From assembly GCA_046346665.1 (NCBI GenBank), contig JAXMHQ010000005.1, positions 62,001 through 126,000 of the forward strand: a DNA stretch of 64,000 nucleotides, read 5' to 3'. The DNA comes from JAXMHQ01 sp046346665 (GTDB lineage: Bacteria > Verrucomicrobiota > Verrucomicrobiia > Limisphaerales > JAXMHQ01). Under the pieces are notes generated by a model. That model made no database searches. It was not told the DNA's origin and saw only the letters and a list, made by a program, of their open reading frames with translations. The stretch's first letter is position 1, and every line of letters starts with the position of its first letter. Of this stretch, positions 1 through 8,979 are shown piece by piece. Both the position numbers and the translations under genes were made by a program.

Positions 1-3000
1 ACGCCTCGGCCACGTTCTTCTTCTCGATCAACTTGCCCTGCGACGCCGCGCCGAACTGGTTCATGTCGTAACCGCCCAGCATCGTCGAGGAATCCGAATT
101 CTGCCCGCCCGTATTGGAATACACCTGGGTGTCGAGCATCAGGATCTTCACGTTCGGCCGGTTCTGCAGCACGACCTTGGACACGTTCTGGAACCCGATG
201 TCGCCCAGCGCTCCGTCGCCGCCGATCGCCCAGACCTTCGGCAGTTCCCGGATTTCCTGGTCGGTCATCTGCGAGTCGTCCAGGTGCGTGAGCTGGAAAT
301 AATCGCCCGGCGACATCACCGTGTCGTCCGATCCCAACAGCGCGTCCGCGAGCCGCTCGGGTACCACGGAACGGCGGGCGTGGTTGAGAATCAGCGATTC
401 ACCCAGCAGCCAGCTGATGGTGGCGCCGTCCTGGAACAGCGAATTCATCCACGGATACGGATGCGGATTGGACGGCGGCGTCGAACCGTAAACCGTGTTG
501 CAGCCGGTGCTGGCGCCCATGAACATGACGCTCATCCCGTTCGCCTGCCGGCCGTCGATCGATTGCAGCTCGCGATGATTGAAAGCGTCCTGCCGGAGCA
601 CCGCGGCGATCGCGGCCACGGCCTTCTCATCGGTAATCGGCCCGTGCTTCGCCTCGTATTCCGCGATCCGGCCGCTGGTGTCGGCGTCGGATTCGCCGCC
701 GAGCCCGAGCAGGATGTGCGCGACCGCGCGCAGGAACAGCGCGTGCTGGGCCGCGTCGCGCGCCTTCAACGCCTGCAACCTCGCGGTGCCGGCGTTTTCG
801 AGATGCGTCGCCTTCGACCGGAGCCGGTCGGCTTTCTTGTGATACAACGGGCGCATGTAAGCTTCGGTGACGGATGCCACCGCGCGCAGCACGCTCTTCT
901 CGCCGCACCCGGCGCAGGCGCCGTCGCCGGAAACAAGCGCCTCGTAATTGCGCCGCACCATCAAATGATTCCTCAGGGCCGCCTCGCGCGACCCGGCCGC
1001 GTCCTGGTCGTTGTAAAGGCCCAGGAATTTCTGCGGCGTGTCGGGCAGAAGCCGGGAGAAAATCTGCGCCGTCGTCAGCTCGGCGTTCAGCGCCTCCGTC
1101 TCCGTCGCCATGCGCAGCGCGTCGTGATCGCCGCACACCTGCACGCACTCGCCGCAGCCCTTGCACAGGTCGGACACAAAAATCGAGAACAACCCGCCGC
1201 CACCGGGCGACTTCTGCTCGATGGACCGGAAAATCGCCGGCACATTCGAGTAAGCGAGCGGCAGCTTGTCGATGATCGAGGTGAATTCCGCGCGCGCCTT
1301 TTCGCCAACGGAACCCAGCGCGTCGACTTCCTTGCGGATGATGTCCTTGAACGGCTCCTTGCCGCGCTGCTTGATCACCTCGTTCATGCGCGCCCGGGCG
1401 CGTTCCTCGACGCCCTTGAGCTCCGCCATCAGCTTGTGGCGTTCCGCGGGGTCGGTGACGTAGTAATTCGCGGCCGTTTTCAGCACGGTGCCGATTTCCT
1501 GGGACGTGTTCGGCAGCGCCGTGTCGGGGCACGCCGTGATGCATTCCATGCATTGCGTGCAGTTTTCAGCGATGTAAACCGGCGTCTCGCGGCGGGCGAC
1601 GTACTTGGACTGCGTCGCTCCGCTGCCGGAACCCATTACGCCGAGCGACGCCAGTGCGCCGGCGGGCTGGTGGTAACCGAGATGATTGCGAAATTCGGAA
1701 TCAAACTTGGCCAGCGTCTGGAACGCATACCGCGGCGTCTGCTGCGCCGGGGCCGGGATGCCGCCGCCGCACGCCGAACCGCAGCCGGCCGTCGGCGTCA
1801 AAGCCACGCCGCCCACCGGGGCGATCGGCGCATTGCGCATCGACGAGCGGTCCGGATCCTCGAACGCGCCGTACTGGATCTCCTGCACGCGCGAAAATCC
1901 CTGCTCCATCACTTCCATGTTCGAAGTCACCACGTCGTCGCCGAACCGGCCGAATTTTTTCTGGTACTGCTTCCGGACCGTCGACAGGAATTGTTCGTCG
2001 GAAATCCCGTTCTGCTTCAGGAACGGCGACACGCGGAAGAACGCGCCCAGGAACGAATTGCCCTGCATCCGGAGCTGCAGGTCGCCGCGGGAAGTCGCCT
2101 TCCGCGCGATCTCGAATCCCGGCAGAATGTAAATCCGGATGTTGTTCTCGCGAACGTAACGGCGCTGCGACGCGGGAATGCGCTGCCAGGCGGTCTCGGG
2201 CGAATCGCTCGATTCCCACACCAGGCAGCCGCCCTTGGTGATGCCTTCCAGCGGGTTCGTGTGCGTGAACGCCTTGGGATCGCAGCACAACACCACGTCC
2301 ACATGGTTCAATTCACAGTTCACCTTGATCCGCTCCGGCGCCACGGTCAGGTAATAGTTCGTCGGCGCGCCCTTCTTCTCGGATCCATATTTCGGGTTCG
2401 CCATCACCCACAGCTTCTCCACCGGCTGCCCCTCGGCATCCACCTGCGGATGTTGCTCGGATAAAATCTTGCCGAAATCGCCGATAATCTCGCCCAGGTT
2501 CTTGCCGGTCGTGATCATGCCCCAGCCGCCAATCGAGTGGAACCGGACGGCGATGGATTTGTCGGGCAGCAGCGAGGGCGTGTCCTTGCTGATGACGGCG
2601 TAAGGATGGTCCACGCCCAGGACAAAGAAAGTTTCGCCATCCGCGGCGCCGCGGCCGTCCTTGCGGCGCGTCTGGCCCACGGCGAATTCGTAGGCGCCCA
2701 GGATGTGTTCCGGCCGGAAATCGCGCGACCCGATGCCGTAGGCGCCGCGAAACAGGCGCGGGGTTTCATCCGGCTTCAGCGCGGGCACCGACCCGCCATG
2801 CGCGGCGGCCTCGTTCGCCTTGCCCAGCGCCACCCGGATGTCGCGCGCCAGCGGGTTGTCCCCCGCCAGGCCTTCATCCGTGCGCTCCAAAATAATCACG
2901 TTCTTCTTGCCCCGCAGCGCCTCGATCACGGCCGCCTCGGGGAACGGCCGGATGACATTGATGTGCAGCGAGCCGACCTTCGCATTGCGCTGGTCCCGCA

Positions 3001-3985
3001 GGTAATCGCAAGCCGCCTCGATGTTGTCCGCAGCGCAGCCGAGCGAAACAAAAACCGTGTCGGCGTCCTCGCATTTGAAGGACGTCAGCAGGCCATAATT
3101 GCGCCCGGTCAGCTTGCCGAATTCCGCGTAGGCCTGCTCCAGGAACCCGAGGATCGGTTCGTTGAAATTGTTCCGGCGCGCCACCACGCCGTTCATGTGA
3201 TGCTCCTGGTTCTGCACAGGCCCCAGCAACACCGGGTTCTTCAAATCCATCATCTCCGGCACGCGGCGCCGCGTCGGACCAAACAACTCCCGCTGCGCCG
3301 GCGTCGGACACGGAATCGAGTCGTCAACCGCTCCCAAAAATTCCCGCAGCAAACCGGCCTCGGGCGACAGGTAGGTCCGCTCGGAATGCGTCGTCAGCAT
3401 GCCGTCCTGGATGTTCATCCCGGGATTCAGCGCCAGCTCGCACACCTTGCGCAAAATGACCGCCTGGTCGGCCGCCTGCTGGGCGTCCTTGCCGATCAGC
3501 ATGATCCAGCCCGTGTCCAGCGCCGCGTAAAAATCGTCGTGCCCGCAATGCACGTTCAGCGCATGTTTCGTCAACGCCCGCGCCCCCACCTCCAGCACCA
3601 TCGTGCAGAGCTTGCCCGGCGCGTGATAATACTGCTCCATCGCATACACAATCCCCTGGCCCGACGTGAAATTCACCGCGCGCTTGCCCGACACCGCGAA
3701 CGCCGTCGCGCCGCCCTGCGCCGCATGCTCGCCCTCCGTCTCGATCGCAATCTTCTGCTGACCCCACACGTTCAACTCGCCCGTAGCGTACGATTGCTGG
3801 TAAATCTCCCCGCCCTCCGTCGACGGCGTGATCGGATAAAAAATCCCGCCCTCCGTGATCCGCGCCTCCACATGCTGCGCCACCAACTGGTTGCCGTTGC
3901 ACGTGACCCGGATACCCGGATACTTGGGACCCGCCGCACGGCCCTGCTGCCGCCCGCCTGCCGATTTCGGAGAAGACTGATTCAT
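1..3985 (-). CDS. nifJ: Pyruvate:ferredoxin (flavodoxin) oxidoreductase, C-terminus beyond left edge
   Basis: This single-chain 2-oxoacid oxidoreductase oxidises pyruvate with CoA to acetyl-CoA and CO2, reducing ferredoxin or flavodoxin in the cytoplasm. The frame is open from the ATG at 3985 to the window edge, giving about 1,328 residues with more to come. An alpha-type N-terminus carries YPITPSTEGGE near residue 50. Two CxxCxxCxxxC clusters start near C809 (followed by P) and C941. The thiamine-diphosphate domain shows GDGACAGCG near 1020, TGCNTVYG near 1160, then GGDGALGDIG and YSNTGGQ. Canonical NifJ is about 1,170-1,200 residues; here roughly 100 extra residues lie between the first two thiamine motifs. 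No strong Shine-Dalgarno precedes the start. The family is certain; pyruvate as substrate is inferred from overall similarity. Confidence 0.93.
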   Translation of the reverse strand, partial: MNQSSPKSAGGRQQGRAAGPKYPGIRVTCNGNQLVAQHVEARITEGGIFYPITPSTEGGEIYQQSYATGELNVWGQQKIAIETEGEHAAQGGATAFAVSGKRAVNFTSGQGIVYAMEQYYHAPGKLCTMVLEVGARALTKHALNVHCGHDDFYAALDTGWIMLIGKDAQQAADQAVILRKVCELALNPGMNIQDGMLTTHSERTYLSPEAGLLREFLGAVDDSIPCPTPAQRELFGPTRRRVPEMMDLKNPVLLGPVQNQEHHMNGVVARRNNFNEPILGFLEQAYAEFGKLTGRNYGLLTSFKCEDADTVFVSLGCAADNIEAACDYLRDQRNAKVGSLHINVIRPFPEAAVIEALRGKKNVIILERTDEGLAGDNPLARDIRVALGKANEAAAHGGSVPALKPDETPRLFRGAYGIGSRDFRPEHILGAYEFAVGQTRRKDGRGAADGETFFVLGVDHPYAVISKDTPSLLPDKSIAVRFHSIGGWGMITTGKNLGEIIGDFGKILSEQHPQVDAEGQPVEKLWVMANPKYGSEKKGAPTNYYLTVAPERIKVNCELNHVDVVLCCDPKAFTHTNPLEGITKGGCLVWESSDSPETAWQRIPASQRRYVRENNIRIYILPGFEIARKATSRGDLQLRMQGNSFLGAFFRVSPFLKQNGISDEQFLSTVRKQYQKKFGRFGDDVVTSNMEVMEQGFSRVQEIQYGAFEDPDRSSMRNAPIAPVGGVALTPTAGCGSACGGGIPAPAQQTPRYAFQTLAKFDSEFRNHLGYHQPAGALASLGVMGSGSGATQSKYVARRETPVYIAENCTQCMECITACPDTALPNTSQEIGTVLKTAANYYVTDPAERHKLMAELKGVEERARARMNEVIKQRGKEPFKDIIRKEVDALGSVGEKARAEFTSIIDKLPLAYSNVPAIFRSIEQKSPGGGGLFSIFVSDLCKGCGECVQVCGDHDALRMATETEALNAELTTAQIFSRLLPDTPQKFLGLYNDQDAAGSREAALRNHLMVRRNYEALVSGDGACAGCGEKSVLRAVASVTEAYMRPLYHKKADRLRSKATHLENAGTARLQALKARDAAQHALFLRAVAHILLGLGGESDADTSGRIAEYEAKHGPITDEKAVAAIAAVLRQDAFNHRELQSIDGRQANGMSVMFMGASTGCNTVYGSTPPSNPHPYPWMNSLFQDGATISWLLGESLILNHARRSVVPERLADALLGSDDTVMSPGDYFQLTHLDDSQMTDQEIRELPKVWAIGGDGALGDIGFQNVSKVVLQNRPNVKILMLDTQVYSNTGGQNSDSSTMLGGYDMNQFGAASQGKLIEKKNVAEA

Positions 3986-4110
3986 AGTGATTTACCAAAT
4001 ACCCGAATCGCCCATGGGCTAACCACCCACTTGCAAATCCAAGGCAAAATATGGTCAGAAGATACGGCCTCCCCGGCCCCGACTCAAAGGAAAAAGAAAG
4101 GCAAAAACAT

Positions 4111-4138
4111 GCGTAGCCGCGATTGTGAAATCGCGGCC
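4111..4138. repeat. Extragenic repeat word GTAGCCGCGAT / ATCGCGGC
   Basis: A short palindromic word, GTAGCCGCGAT then TGAAATCGCGGC, lies upstream of nifJ. A close copy (GTAGCCGCGATCGTGATATC) occurs at 52414, 48 kb away. Confidence 0.6.
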
Positions 4139-4170
4139 TCTTCACTCGAAAAGATTCAGATCCAGAATTT

Positions 4171-4368
4171 TAACCACGGATGAACACGGATGAACACGGA
4201 TGGGAAAGGGAAAAGCTTTGACGCGAATTATCGCGAATTCCCGCTAATTAGCTCCAGGCTCCGTCCAGTCCCCTGATCCTGTTGGGGAATTCGTGAAAAT
4301 TCGCGTCAATTCGCGTCCAATCCTTTCCCGCCTTTATCCGTGTTCATCCGTGTCCATCCGTGGTTGAG
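4171..4368. repeat. Nested inverted repeat in the nifJ upstream gap (families A and B)
   Basis: The 595-base gap between nifJ and the next gene has no convincing gene and is mostly repeat. Outer arms are tandem words ACGGATGAACACGGATGA (4171-4204) and the complement ATCCGTGTTCATCCGTGT (4335-4366). Inside them lies a second pair built on GACGCGAATTATCGCGAATT (4217-4250) and AATTCGCGTCAATTCGCGTC (4286-4318). One inverted repeat therefore sits in the loop of another. Both families recur elsewhere in the window (37538, 52351, 52536, 59466). Confidence 0.85.
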
Positions 4369-4580
4369 TTGATTCTTCAGTGTCCTTAAAACGCCGCGCC
4401 GCCGCAGAATCGGGACAGGCCGAATCGCCTTTTGCGCTTTGGCTGGCCTTCAATCGGATTTTCTCATGGCGCAAGCGAATAATCTTTCGCCGGAAATCTT
4501 TCTCACTGGCACGGGTGGCATGCCGCGTGCAAGTTGAACCAGCCGGCGGCGGTCTGTGAACCGGTCGCTGCCGAAATCGA

Positions 4581-5231
4581 ATGCTGAAATCGCAACCACG
4601 CCCGATGGGCGAGCCCGTGGAATGGCTGGGCAACTGGCATCCTCTGGCGGATCAGCTCGGGGCCGCTCACGGCCTCGCGGCGCTGGGCGATGTATCGGCA
4701 TCCCTGCAGCTCCCGCCGGTCACCGATGTCGGGTCGCTCCGCTGTTTTCTCCGCGATTACCAGAAACAGGTGCTGGTGCCGCTGGAATTTCCCGCGATCG
4801 AACGCGCCTACGGCCACACGAGCCGCCATGAAGTCCGGGAACTGATCGCCTTCGACAAGTCGCTCGAGGCGCAGGGCATCCTGGAACCGTTTCTCGAAGC
4901 CAGCCGCCGCGTCGGCCAGGGCGAACTGCGCCGGCTCGCGCCGCTGAAGGACGAACGCATCGTCCGCCGCTACCAGGACGCCGTCGAACGCGGCGAAGCC
5001 CATGCCTGGCACACAATCATCTACGGCCTCACACTCGCGCTCTATTCCATGCCGCTCCGCCAGGGCCTTCTCGGTTACGGCTACCAAACCACGCGCGGCT
5101 TCATCTACTCCACCGCAAAATCTCTCCGTCTCTCCGAACTCGACTGCCGCGCCCTGCTCGAAGAATTGTGCCGGCCCCTGACCGGAGCCGTCGACGCCCA
5201 GCTCGCCCCCGTCCCCGTTCCCGTGGGTTGA
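4581..5231 (+). CDS. UreF-like all-helical protein, function unknown
   Basis: A 216-residue protein, predicted mostly helical and without signal peptide. The segment around residues 140-185 (HTIIYGLTLALYSMPLRQG, then GFIYSTAKSLRLSELDCRALLE) resembles the core of urease accessory protein UreF, where alternating helices end in a leucine-rich segment. UreF helps load nickel into urease, but no urease or nickel gene is visible here. An in-frame stop at 4557 forces the ATG at 4581 or later. The opposite strand is also open over this stretch, but only the plus frame gives a family-like sequence. The UreF relation is from memory of the family and is moderate; a urease role is not supported by context. 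Confidence 0.6.
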   Translation: MLKSQPRPMGEPVEWLGNWHPLADQLGAAHGLAALGDVSASLQLPPVTDVGSLRCFLRDYQKQVLVPLEFPAIERAYGHTSRHEVRELIAFDKSLEAQGILEPFLEASRRVGQGELRRLAPLKDERIVRRYQDAVERGEAHAWHTIIYGLTLALYSMPLRQGLLGYGYQTTRGFIYSTAKSLRLSELDCRALLEELCRPLTGAVDAQLAPVPVPVG

Positions 5232-5248
5232 CCCCCAACAATTGTCGG

Positions 5249-5407
5249 TGGGGCGAGACTCCGTCGAGCCCTCGAAACGGATTGGTGGATTAATGGATTT
5301 CTGGATCAATGGGAAGACGGTCGCGCGGAGCCATCCAATAATCCATAAATCCATTTATCCAAAAACCCTGACAGGAGCAGCCAGGGCTCGACGGAGTCTC
5401 GCCCACC
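5249..5407. repeat. Nested inverted repeat (families G outside, F inside)
   Basis: Outer arms GGGGCGAGACTCCGTCGAGC (from 5249) and GCTCGACGGAGTCTCGCCCA (to about 5407) are near-perfect complements. Between them lies a second inverted repeat of 8-10 base words, GGTGGATTAATGGATTTCTG (5284 onward) against AATCCATAAATCCATTTATC (5340 onward). The element fills the space between two convergent genes and may act as a bidirectional terminator. Family F recurs at 42551. Confidence 0.85.
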
Positions 5408-5420
5408 CCAGATTCCGCAA

Positions 5421-6974
5421 TTAAAAGCTCTTCGCCGTTGCGCGCTTCACCTGCCGATCCCGCGCGGGAGCCGAGTTGACGATCCGCAGATCCTCCACTC
5501 CCTCCAAACGAAACGCCGGCCGGTCCGGCACGACGGGGAAATGTACGAAATCGATTTCCGCGTCCCGCACGTCTTCGAATGCAAAAACGGCCCGCAGATC
5601 CGGCACTCGCGAGGCAAATCGAATGTGGCTGAAATCAACCGCCCTCGCATGGCGCACAAAAAATCCCCACGCGGGCATATCCCCGAACATCGACGGCTCC
5701 GGGTAGGCCGCCTCCTTCTCGGGCGGGTGCGCCTCCGCCTGCGGCGCGGTTCCGCCACCCGGCTGTTCCACATGAAAATTGCTGATCCGCACCTCCTCGA
5801 TCGCGTGCCCGGGAATCCCGCTGATGATCGACGGTTGAGGCGACGCGCTGGAAACCGTCACGTTGCTGATGTTGACCCGCCGCACCGTTCCCGGCTGCGG
5901 ATGATCCGGGCCGCGGGCGCGGTTGCCGAGCCGGATGAAAATCGGCGCGTTGGCAATGTCGCGCATGGCGAGGTTGTCCACCGTGACGTCCTCGATCACG
6001 CCGCCGTCCACCGTCTCGATGGCCAGGCCCCAACTGTCTTCGAAAACACAATTCACGATCGCAATATTCTTGAACCCGCCGTTCGATTCCGTCCCGAACT
6101 TGATCCGGCCCATGCGCGACACGTTCTTTGCCGATCGTTGCAGGGTTCCATCCATGAGCGTCCCCTCGACGTAGCCGCCGGTCACGTAGCAATCGCTGAT
6201 GGTGACATTCTCCGTCGGCTGCAGCCGGCCGAGCGCGTAGGAACTCTTCAGGCAAATACCGTCGTCCCACGGCGAATTCACCCAGCACCCGCTGATCCGC
6301 ACGTTCCGGCAGCAATCCACGTCCATGCCGTCGCGGTTGGTGTCGATGCGCAGATTTTCGATGCGCAGGTTGTCCACGCCCGTGGCAAGAATTCCAAACC
6401 AGCCGCCATGCAGAATCCCGAAATCGCGCAGCACAACATTCCGGCAGCGCACCAGCGCAATGGCCTTGTTGCCGGACCCCGGCGGCGTGTCGCGATAGAC
6501 GCCCGTGTAAAGCCCGTTGTGCAGCCCCTTCCCGTAAATCAATCCCGGTCCCGTAATCGACACGTTTTCCAGATCCTCGCCCCAGATCAGGCTGTCATGC
6601 CAATGACTGTGGCCTGAGTCCTGGAAATTCATCCAACTGTTCGTCTCGCGCGCATCGTAGGGCGCGACCGATTCCGACACCGCTTCGATCACGGCGCCGG
6701 ATTCGAGCCGCAGCTCGATGTTGCTGCGCAGGCGAATGGACGCGGAAAGGTAAGTGCCTCGCGGGAACCGGACCTGTCCGCCGCCCGCCGCGTTCGCGGC
6801 CGAGATGGCGTCGTTGATGGCCTTCGTATCCACCGCGCGACCGTCTCCAGCCGCGCCAAAATTTCGGACGTCAAAGACGCCGGGCTCGTCGGCGATCAAC
6901 AAACCGGCGGTGAACAGGAGGATGGCGCAAGCCAGACTGGAAGGGGAAACCACTCTCTTGGAAGCTCGAATCAT
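5421..6974 (-). CDS. Secreted glycoside hydrolase family 28 (polygalacturonase-like)
   Basis: A 517-residue exported right-handed beta-helix enzyme of the GH28 pectinase family. The ATG at 6974 gives a classical signal peptide with hydrophobic core LACAILLFTAGLLIA and likely cleavage before DEPG; an upstream in-frame ATG at 7121 would bury it. The mature start FDVRNFGAAGDG is the usual GH28/pectate-lyase-fold opening. Catalytic-region motifs are DTNRDGMDVD, then WDDGICLKSS near residues 235-245, holding the family's paired aspartates, followed by GTESNGGFKNIAI. The exact substrate (galacturonan, rhamnogalacturonan or other) cannot be told. It stands alone, with no transporter or polysaccharide cluster beside it. 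Confidence 0.88.
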   Translation of the reverse strand: MIRASKRVVSPSSLACAILLFTAGLLIADEPGVFDVRNFGAAGDGRAVDTKAINDAISAANAAGGGQVRFPRGTYLSASIRLRSNIELRLESGAVIEAVSESVAPYDARETNSWMNFQDSGHSHWHDSLIWGEDLENVSITGPGLIYGKGLHNGLYTGVYRDTPPGSGNKAIALVRCRNVVLRDFGILHGGWFGILATGVDNLRIENLRIDTNRDGMDVDCCRNVRISGCWVNSPWDDGICLKSSYALGRLQPTENVTISDCYVTGGYVEGTLMDGTLQRSAKNVSRMGRIKFGTESNGGFKNIAIVNCVFEDSWGLAIETVDGGVIEDVTVDNLAMRDIANAPIFIRLGNRARGPDHPQPGTVRRVNISNVTVSSASPQPSIISGIPGHAIEEVRISNFHVEQPGGGTAPQAEAHPPEKEAAYPEPSMFGDMPAWGFFVRHARAVDFSHIRFASRVPDLRAVFAFEDVRDAEIDFVHFPVVPDRPAFRLEGVEDLRIVNSAPARDRQVKRATAKSF

Positions 6975-7227
6975 GCAGGTGATGGGTTGAGTTGCCGTTC
7001 TGGACACGAGCATGCCACGACAGCCGGCGAAACGCACGACACGATTTTCGAGCGCCTGCCGCGCTCCGTCCCGCGTCGTCTCCTCCCAGCTATTGGCCTT
7101 CCTCGCAGGCACCACTTTCACGCCCGGCGCGTGAATATCCCGCTTTTCACGGAGCAGCCTCAGCGTTTACCCGCTCAATGCCTGCTGGCATTCGCCGTGC
7201 TCCCTTGAATGCAGACCGGAGGAACCT

Positions 7228-7827
7228 ATGACTTACGAAGGCACCGAAGAATCGGCTCGGTTGGAATTCGACCGCACTTGGAATGCGCCCGATCCCGGGC
7301 GGCCCGCACGGCAATGGCTTGCCCGAATCATGGGAATCAATTTCCGCCGGCCCCAGCCCCGGCCGGCCACAAGCCATCCGCTGGAGGATCTCACATTCGT
7401 CGACGGCGCCATCCGCCTCTGCCGCAAAGGCCAGGCCCCGGTCGAATACCTCATGATCTCCGGACTGCAGGTCCTCGCCAAGAAATCGCTGCTCGAACTC
7501 CAGGACGGCCGCTGCGAATACCGCTTTGAACTCAACGGCATCACCGACTCTACCTGGCGCACTTTCTTCGCCAAACTTCTCCCCGCCGGTTTGTCCGTCC
7601 GATTTGAACCCCGCATCCTGGTCCTCACCTGTCCGCCGGCCGAGCTCGAATCCCGCTACAACCAGGTCAAGTCCGCCCTCTGGGGTGCAAACGACTGGTA
7701 TGCCGAGGAACGCGAGGATTTGATTCGCAAAGTCACGGAACTCGACGACGCCCGCCAGGCCGCAGCCGAAATGGAGGAGAACCGCAAAGCCGGCCTCCGC
7801 CGCCAGTTCGAATGCCTCGACCTCTAA
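7228..7827 (+). CDS. Hypothetical protein, 199 residues
   Basis: I do not recognise the family. The start is well supported: a GGAGG at 7218-7222 sits five bases before the ATG at 7228. The product is soluble-looking, without signal peptide or membrane segment. Its middle (residues 60-150) alternates hydrophobic and charged residues like a mixed alpha/beta domain, and the last 40 residues are rich in E, R, A and D and probably form a helix or coiled coil. The 253-base gap upstream, between it and the divergent GH28 gene, shows no gene or repeat that I can identify. Confidence 0.7.
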   Translation: MTYEGTEESARLEFDRTWNAPDPGRPARQWLARIMGINFRRPQPRPATSHPLEDLTFVDGAIRLCRKGQAPVEYLMISGLQVLAKKSLLELQDGRCEYRFELNGITDSTWRTFFAKLLPAGLSVRFEPRILVLTCPPAELESRYNQVKSALWGANDWYAEEREDLIRKVTELDDARQAAAEMEENRKAGLRRQFECLDL

Positions 7828-7895
7828 ACACCCCTTCCTGATCCTGAAATCCGCGGGTAATGTCTTAATTTGCAGTTTGGAAGGGGCCTGCCGTG

Positions 7896-7943
7896 GTAGG
7901 GCTGCGCTCCGCGCGGCCGGCGCCGCGGAGCGGCGCCCTACCC
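7896..7943. repeat. GC-rich inverted repeat (GTAGGGCTGCGCTCCGCG)
   Basis: Arms GTAGGGCTGCGCTCCGCG and CGCGGAGCGGCGCCCTAC are imperfect complements around a short GC-rich loop, just downstream of the 199-residue gene. No poly-T follows, so terminator function is uncertain. Confidence 0.65.
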
Positions 7944-8004
7944 AACCGTCTGATCGCTCGAAGACGCGAATTCAAATTAGGACATCACCAATCGGCGCAC
8001 TGGC

Positions 8005-8033
8005 TTGCCGCCGGCCGGACTGCCTGCTAGTTT
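8005..8033 (+). promoter_or_regulatory. Sigma70-type promoter before the HlyD adaptor gene
   Basis: TTGCCG (8005-8010), 17-base spacer, TAGTTT (8028-8033). The -10 box ends 10 bases before the GTG at 8044, so transcription would begin at or next to the start codon. It also overlaps the alternative TTG start at 8005, which argues against that start. Confidence 0.55.
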
Positions 8034-8043
8034 CGGCCGCACC

Positions 8044-8973
8044 GTGGACACTCGACTCATCGCTCGCACCGCTTTGCTGGGAATAGCCCTGCTGGCCCTG
8101 TCCTGCCGGCCCGAAACCCGCACCCCGGTCTCCGGCACCATCGAAACCGACGAGGTCCACATCGGCTCCCGCTACGGCGGCCGGGTCACACAACTCTTCG
8201 CACGCGAAGGCGAATCCCTTAAAGCCGGCCAGCCCGTCGTCGAACTCGACGCCGCCGAACTGCCCGCACGCCGCGAACAGACCGCCGCCCTCCTCGCCGA
8301 ACAGGTGGCCGGGCCGCGACGCGAGGAACTCGACGCCGCCAAGTCCGATTGGGAAGCCCTCACCGCCGACCTGCAACAGGCCCGGGCCGACGCCCGCCGC
8401 GCACAGGAATTGTTCTCCCGCAACACCATCTCCGTCGACGAACGCGACCGGGCCGTCACACGCGCCGCTGCGCTCGAAAAAAATGCCGCCTCCGCGCACA
8501 GCCGCTACGAACTCCTCGTCGCCGGCACGCGCCCCGAACAAATCACCCGCACTCGCGCCCAGCTCGCCGAAATCGATTCGCACCTGGCCGAACTGAAAAT
8601 CTCCGCCCCCTCCGACAGCGTCCTCGAAGTGCTCAACGTCAAGGTCGGCGACGTCGTCGCCCCCAACCAGCCCCTCGCCACATTGCTGCTCACCCAGCAC
8701 CTCTGGATCCGCGTTTACATCCCCCAAACCTGGCTCGGCTCAGTCCAGCCCGGCGGCTCCGCCCAGGTCCGCGTCGACGCTTACCCCGGCAAAATGTTCA
8801 CCGGCACCATCGAACAAATCGCGCGCCAGGCCGAGTTCACCCCCCGCAACGTGCAAACCGCCGGCGAACGCGTCCAGCAGGTCTACGGAATCAAATTGCG
8901 CCTCGAGAATTCCAGCGGCGACCTCCGCGCCGGCATGACCGCCGAAGTCACCTTCCCGTCCGCCGCCCATTGA
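8044..8973 (+). CDS. HlyD/membrane-fusion-type efflux adaptor lipoprotein
   Basis: A 309-residue periplasmic adaptor that links an inner-membrane ABC exporter to the outer membrane. The GTG at 8044 gives a lipoprotein signal with lipobox LALSC near residue 21. After it come a barrel-sandwich half (SGTIETDEVHIGSRYGGRV), a long helical hairpin rich in A, E and R (about residues 70-170), the second sandwich half with VGDVVAPNQPLATLL, and a C-terminal beta-barrel. The layout matches the YhiI/HlyD-like subunit of drug exporters. It is followed after six bases by the ATPase and permease genes, forming a three-part exporter. The substrate is unknown. Confidence 0.87.
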   Translation: MDTRLIARTALLGIALLALSCRPETRTPVSGTIETDEVHIGSRYGGRVTQLFAREGESLKAGQPVVELDAAELPARREQTAALLAEQVAGPRREELDAAKSDWEALTADLQQARADARRAQELFSRNTISVDERDRAVTRAAALEKNAASAHSRYELLVAGTRPEQITRTRAQLAEIDSHLAELKISAPSDSVLEVLNVKVGDVVAPNQPLATLLLTQHLWIRVYIPQTWLGSVQPGGSAQVRVDAYPGKMFTGTIEQIARQAEFTPRNVQTAGERVQQVYGIKLRLENSSGDLRAGMTAEVTFPSAAH

Positions 8974-8979
8974 TTGCCT

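Noticed and set aside
284..2464. Long plus-strand open frame opposite nifJ
   Set aside because: The minus strand carries a continuous, motif-rich oxidoreductase; the plus frame is an R/A/H-rich antisense reading typical of high-GC codon usage.
4503..5354. Minus-strand open frame opposite the UreF-like gene
   Set aside because: It runs into a repeat at its start and gives no family-like sequence, while the plus frame does.
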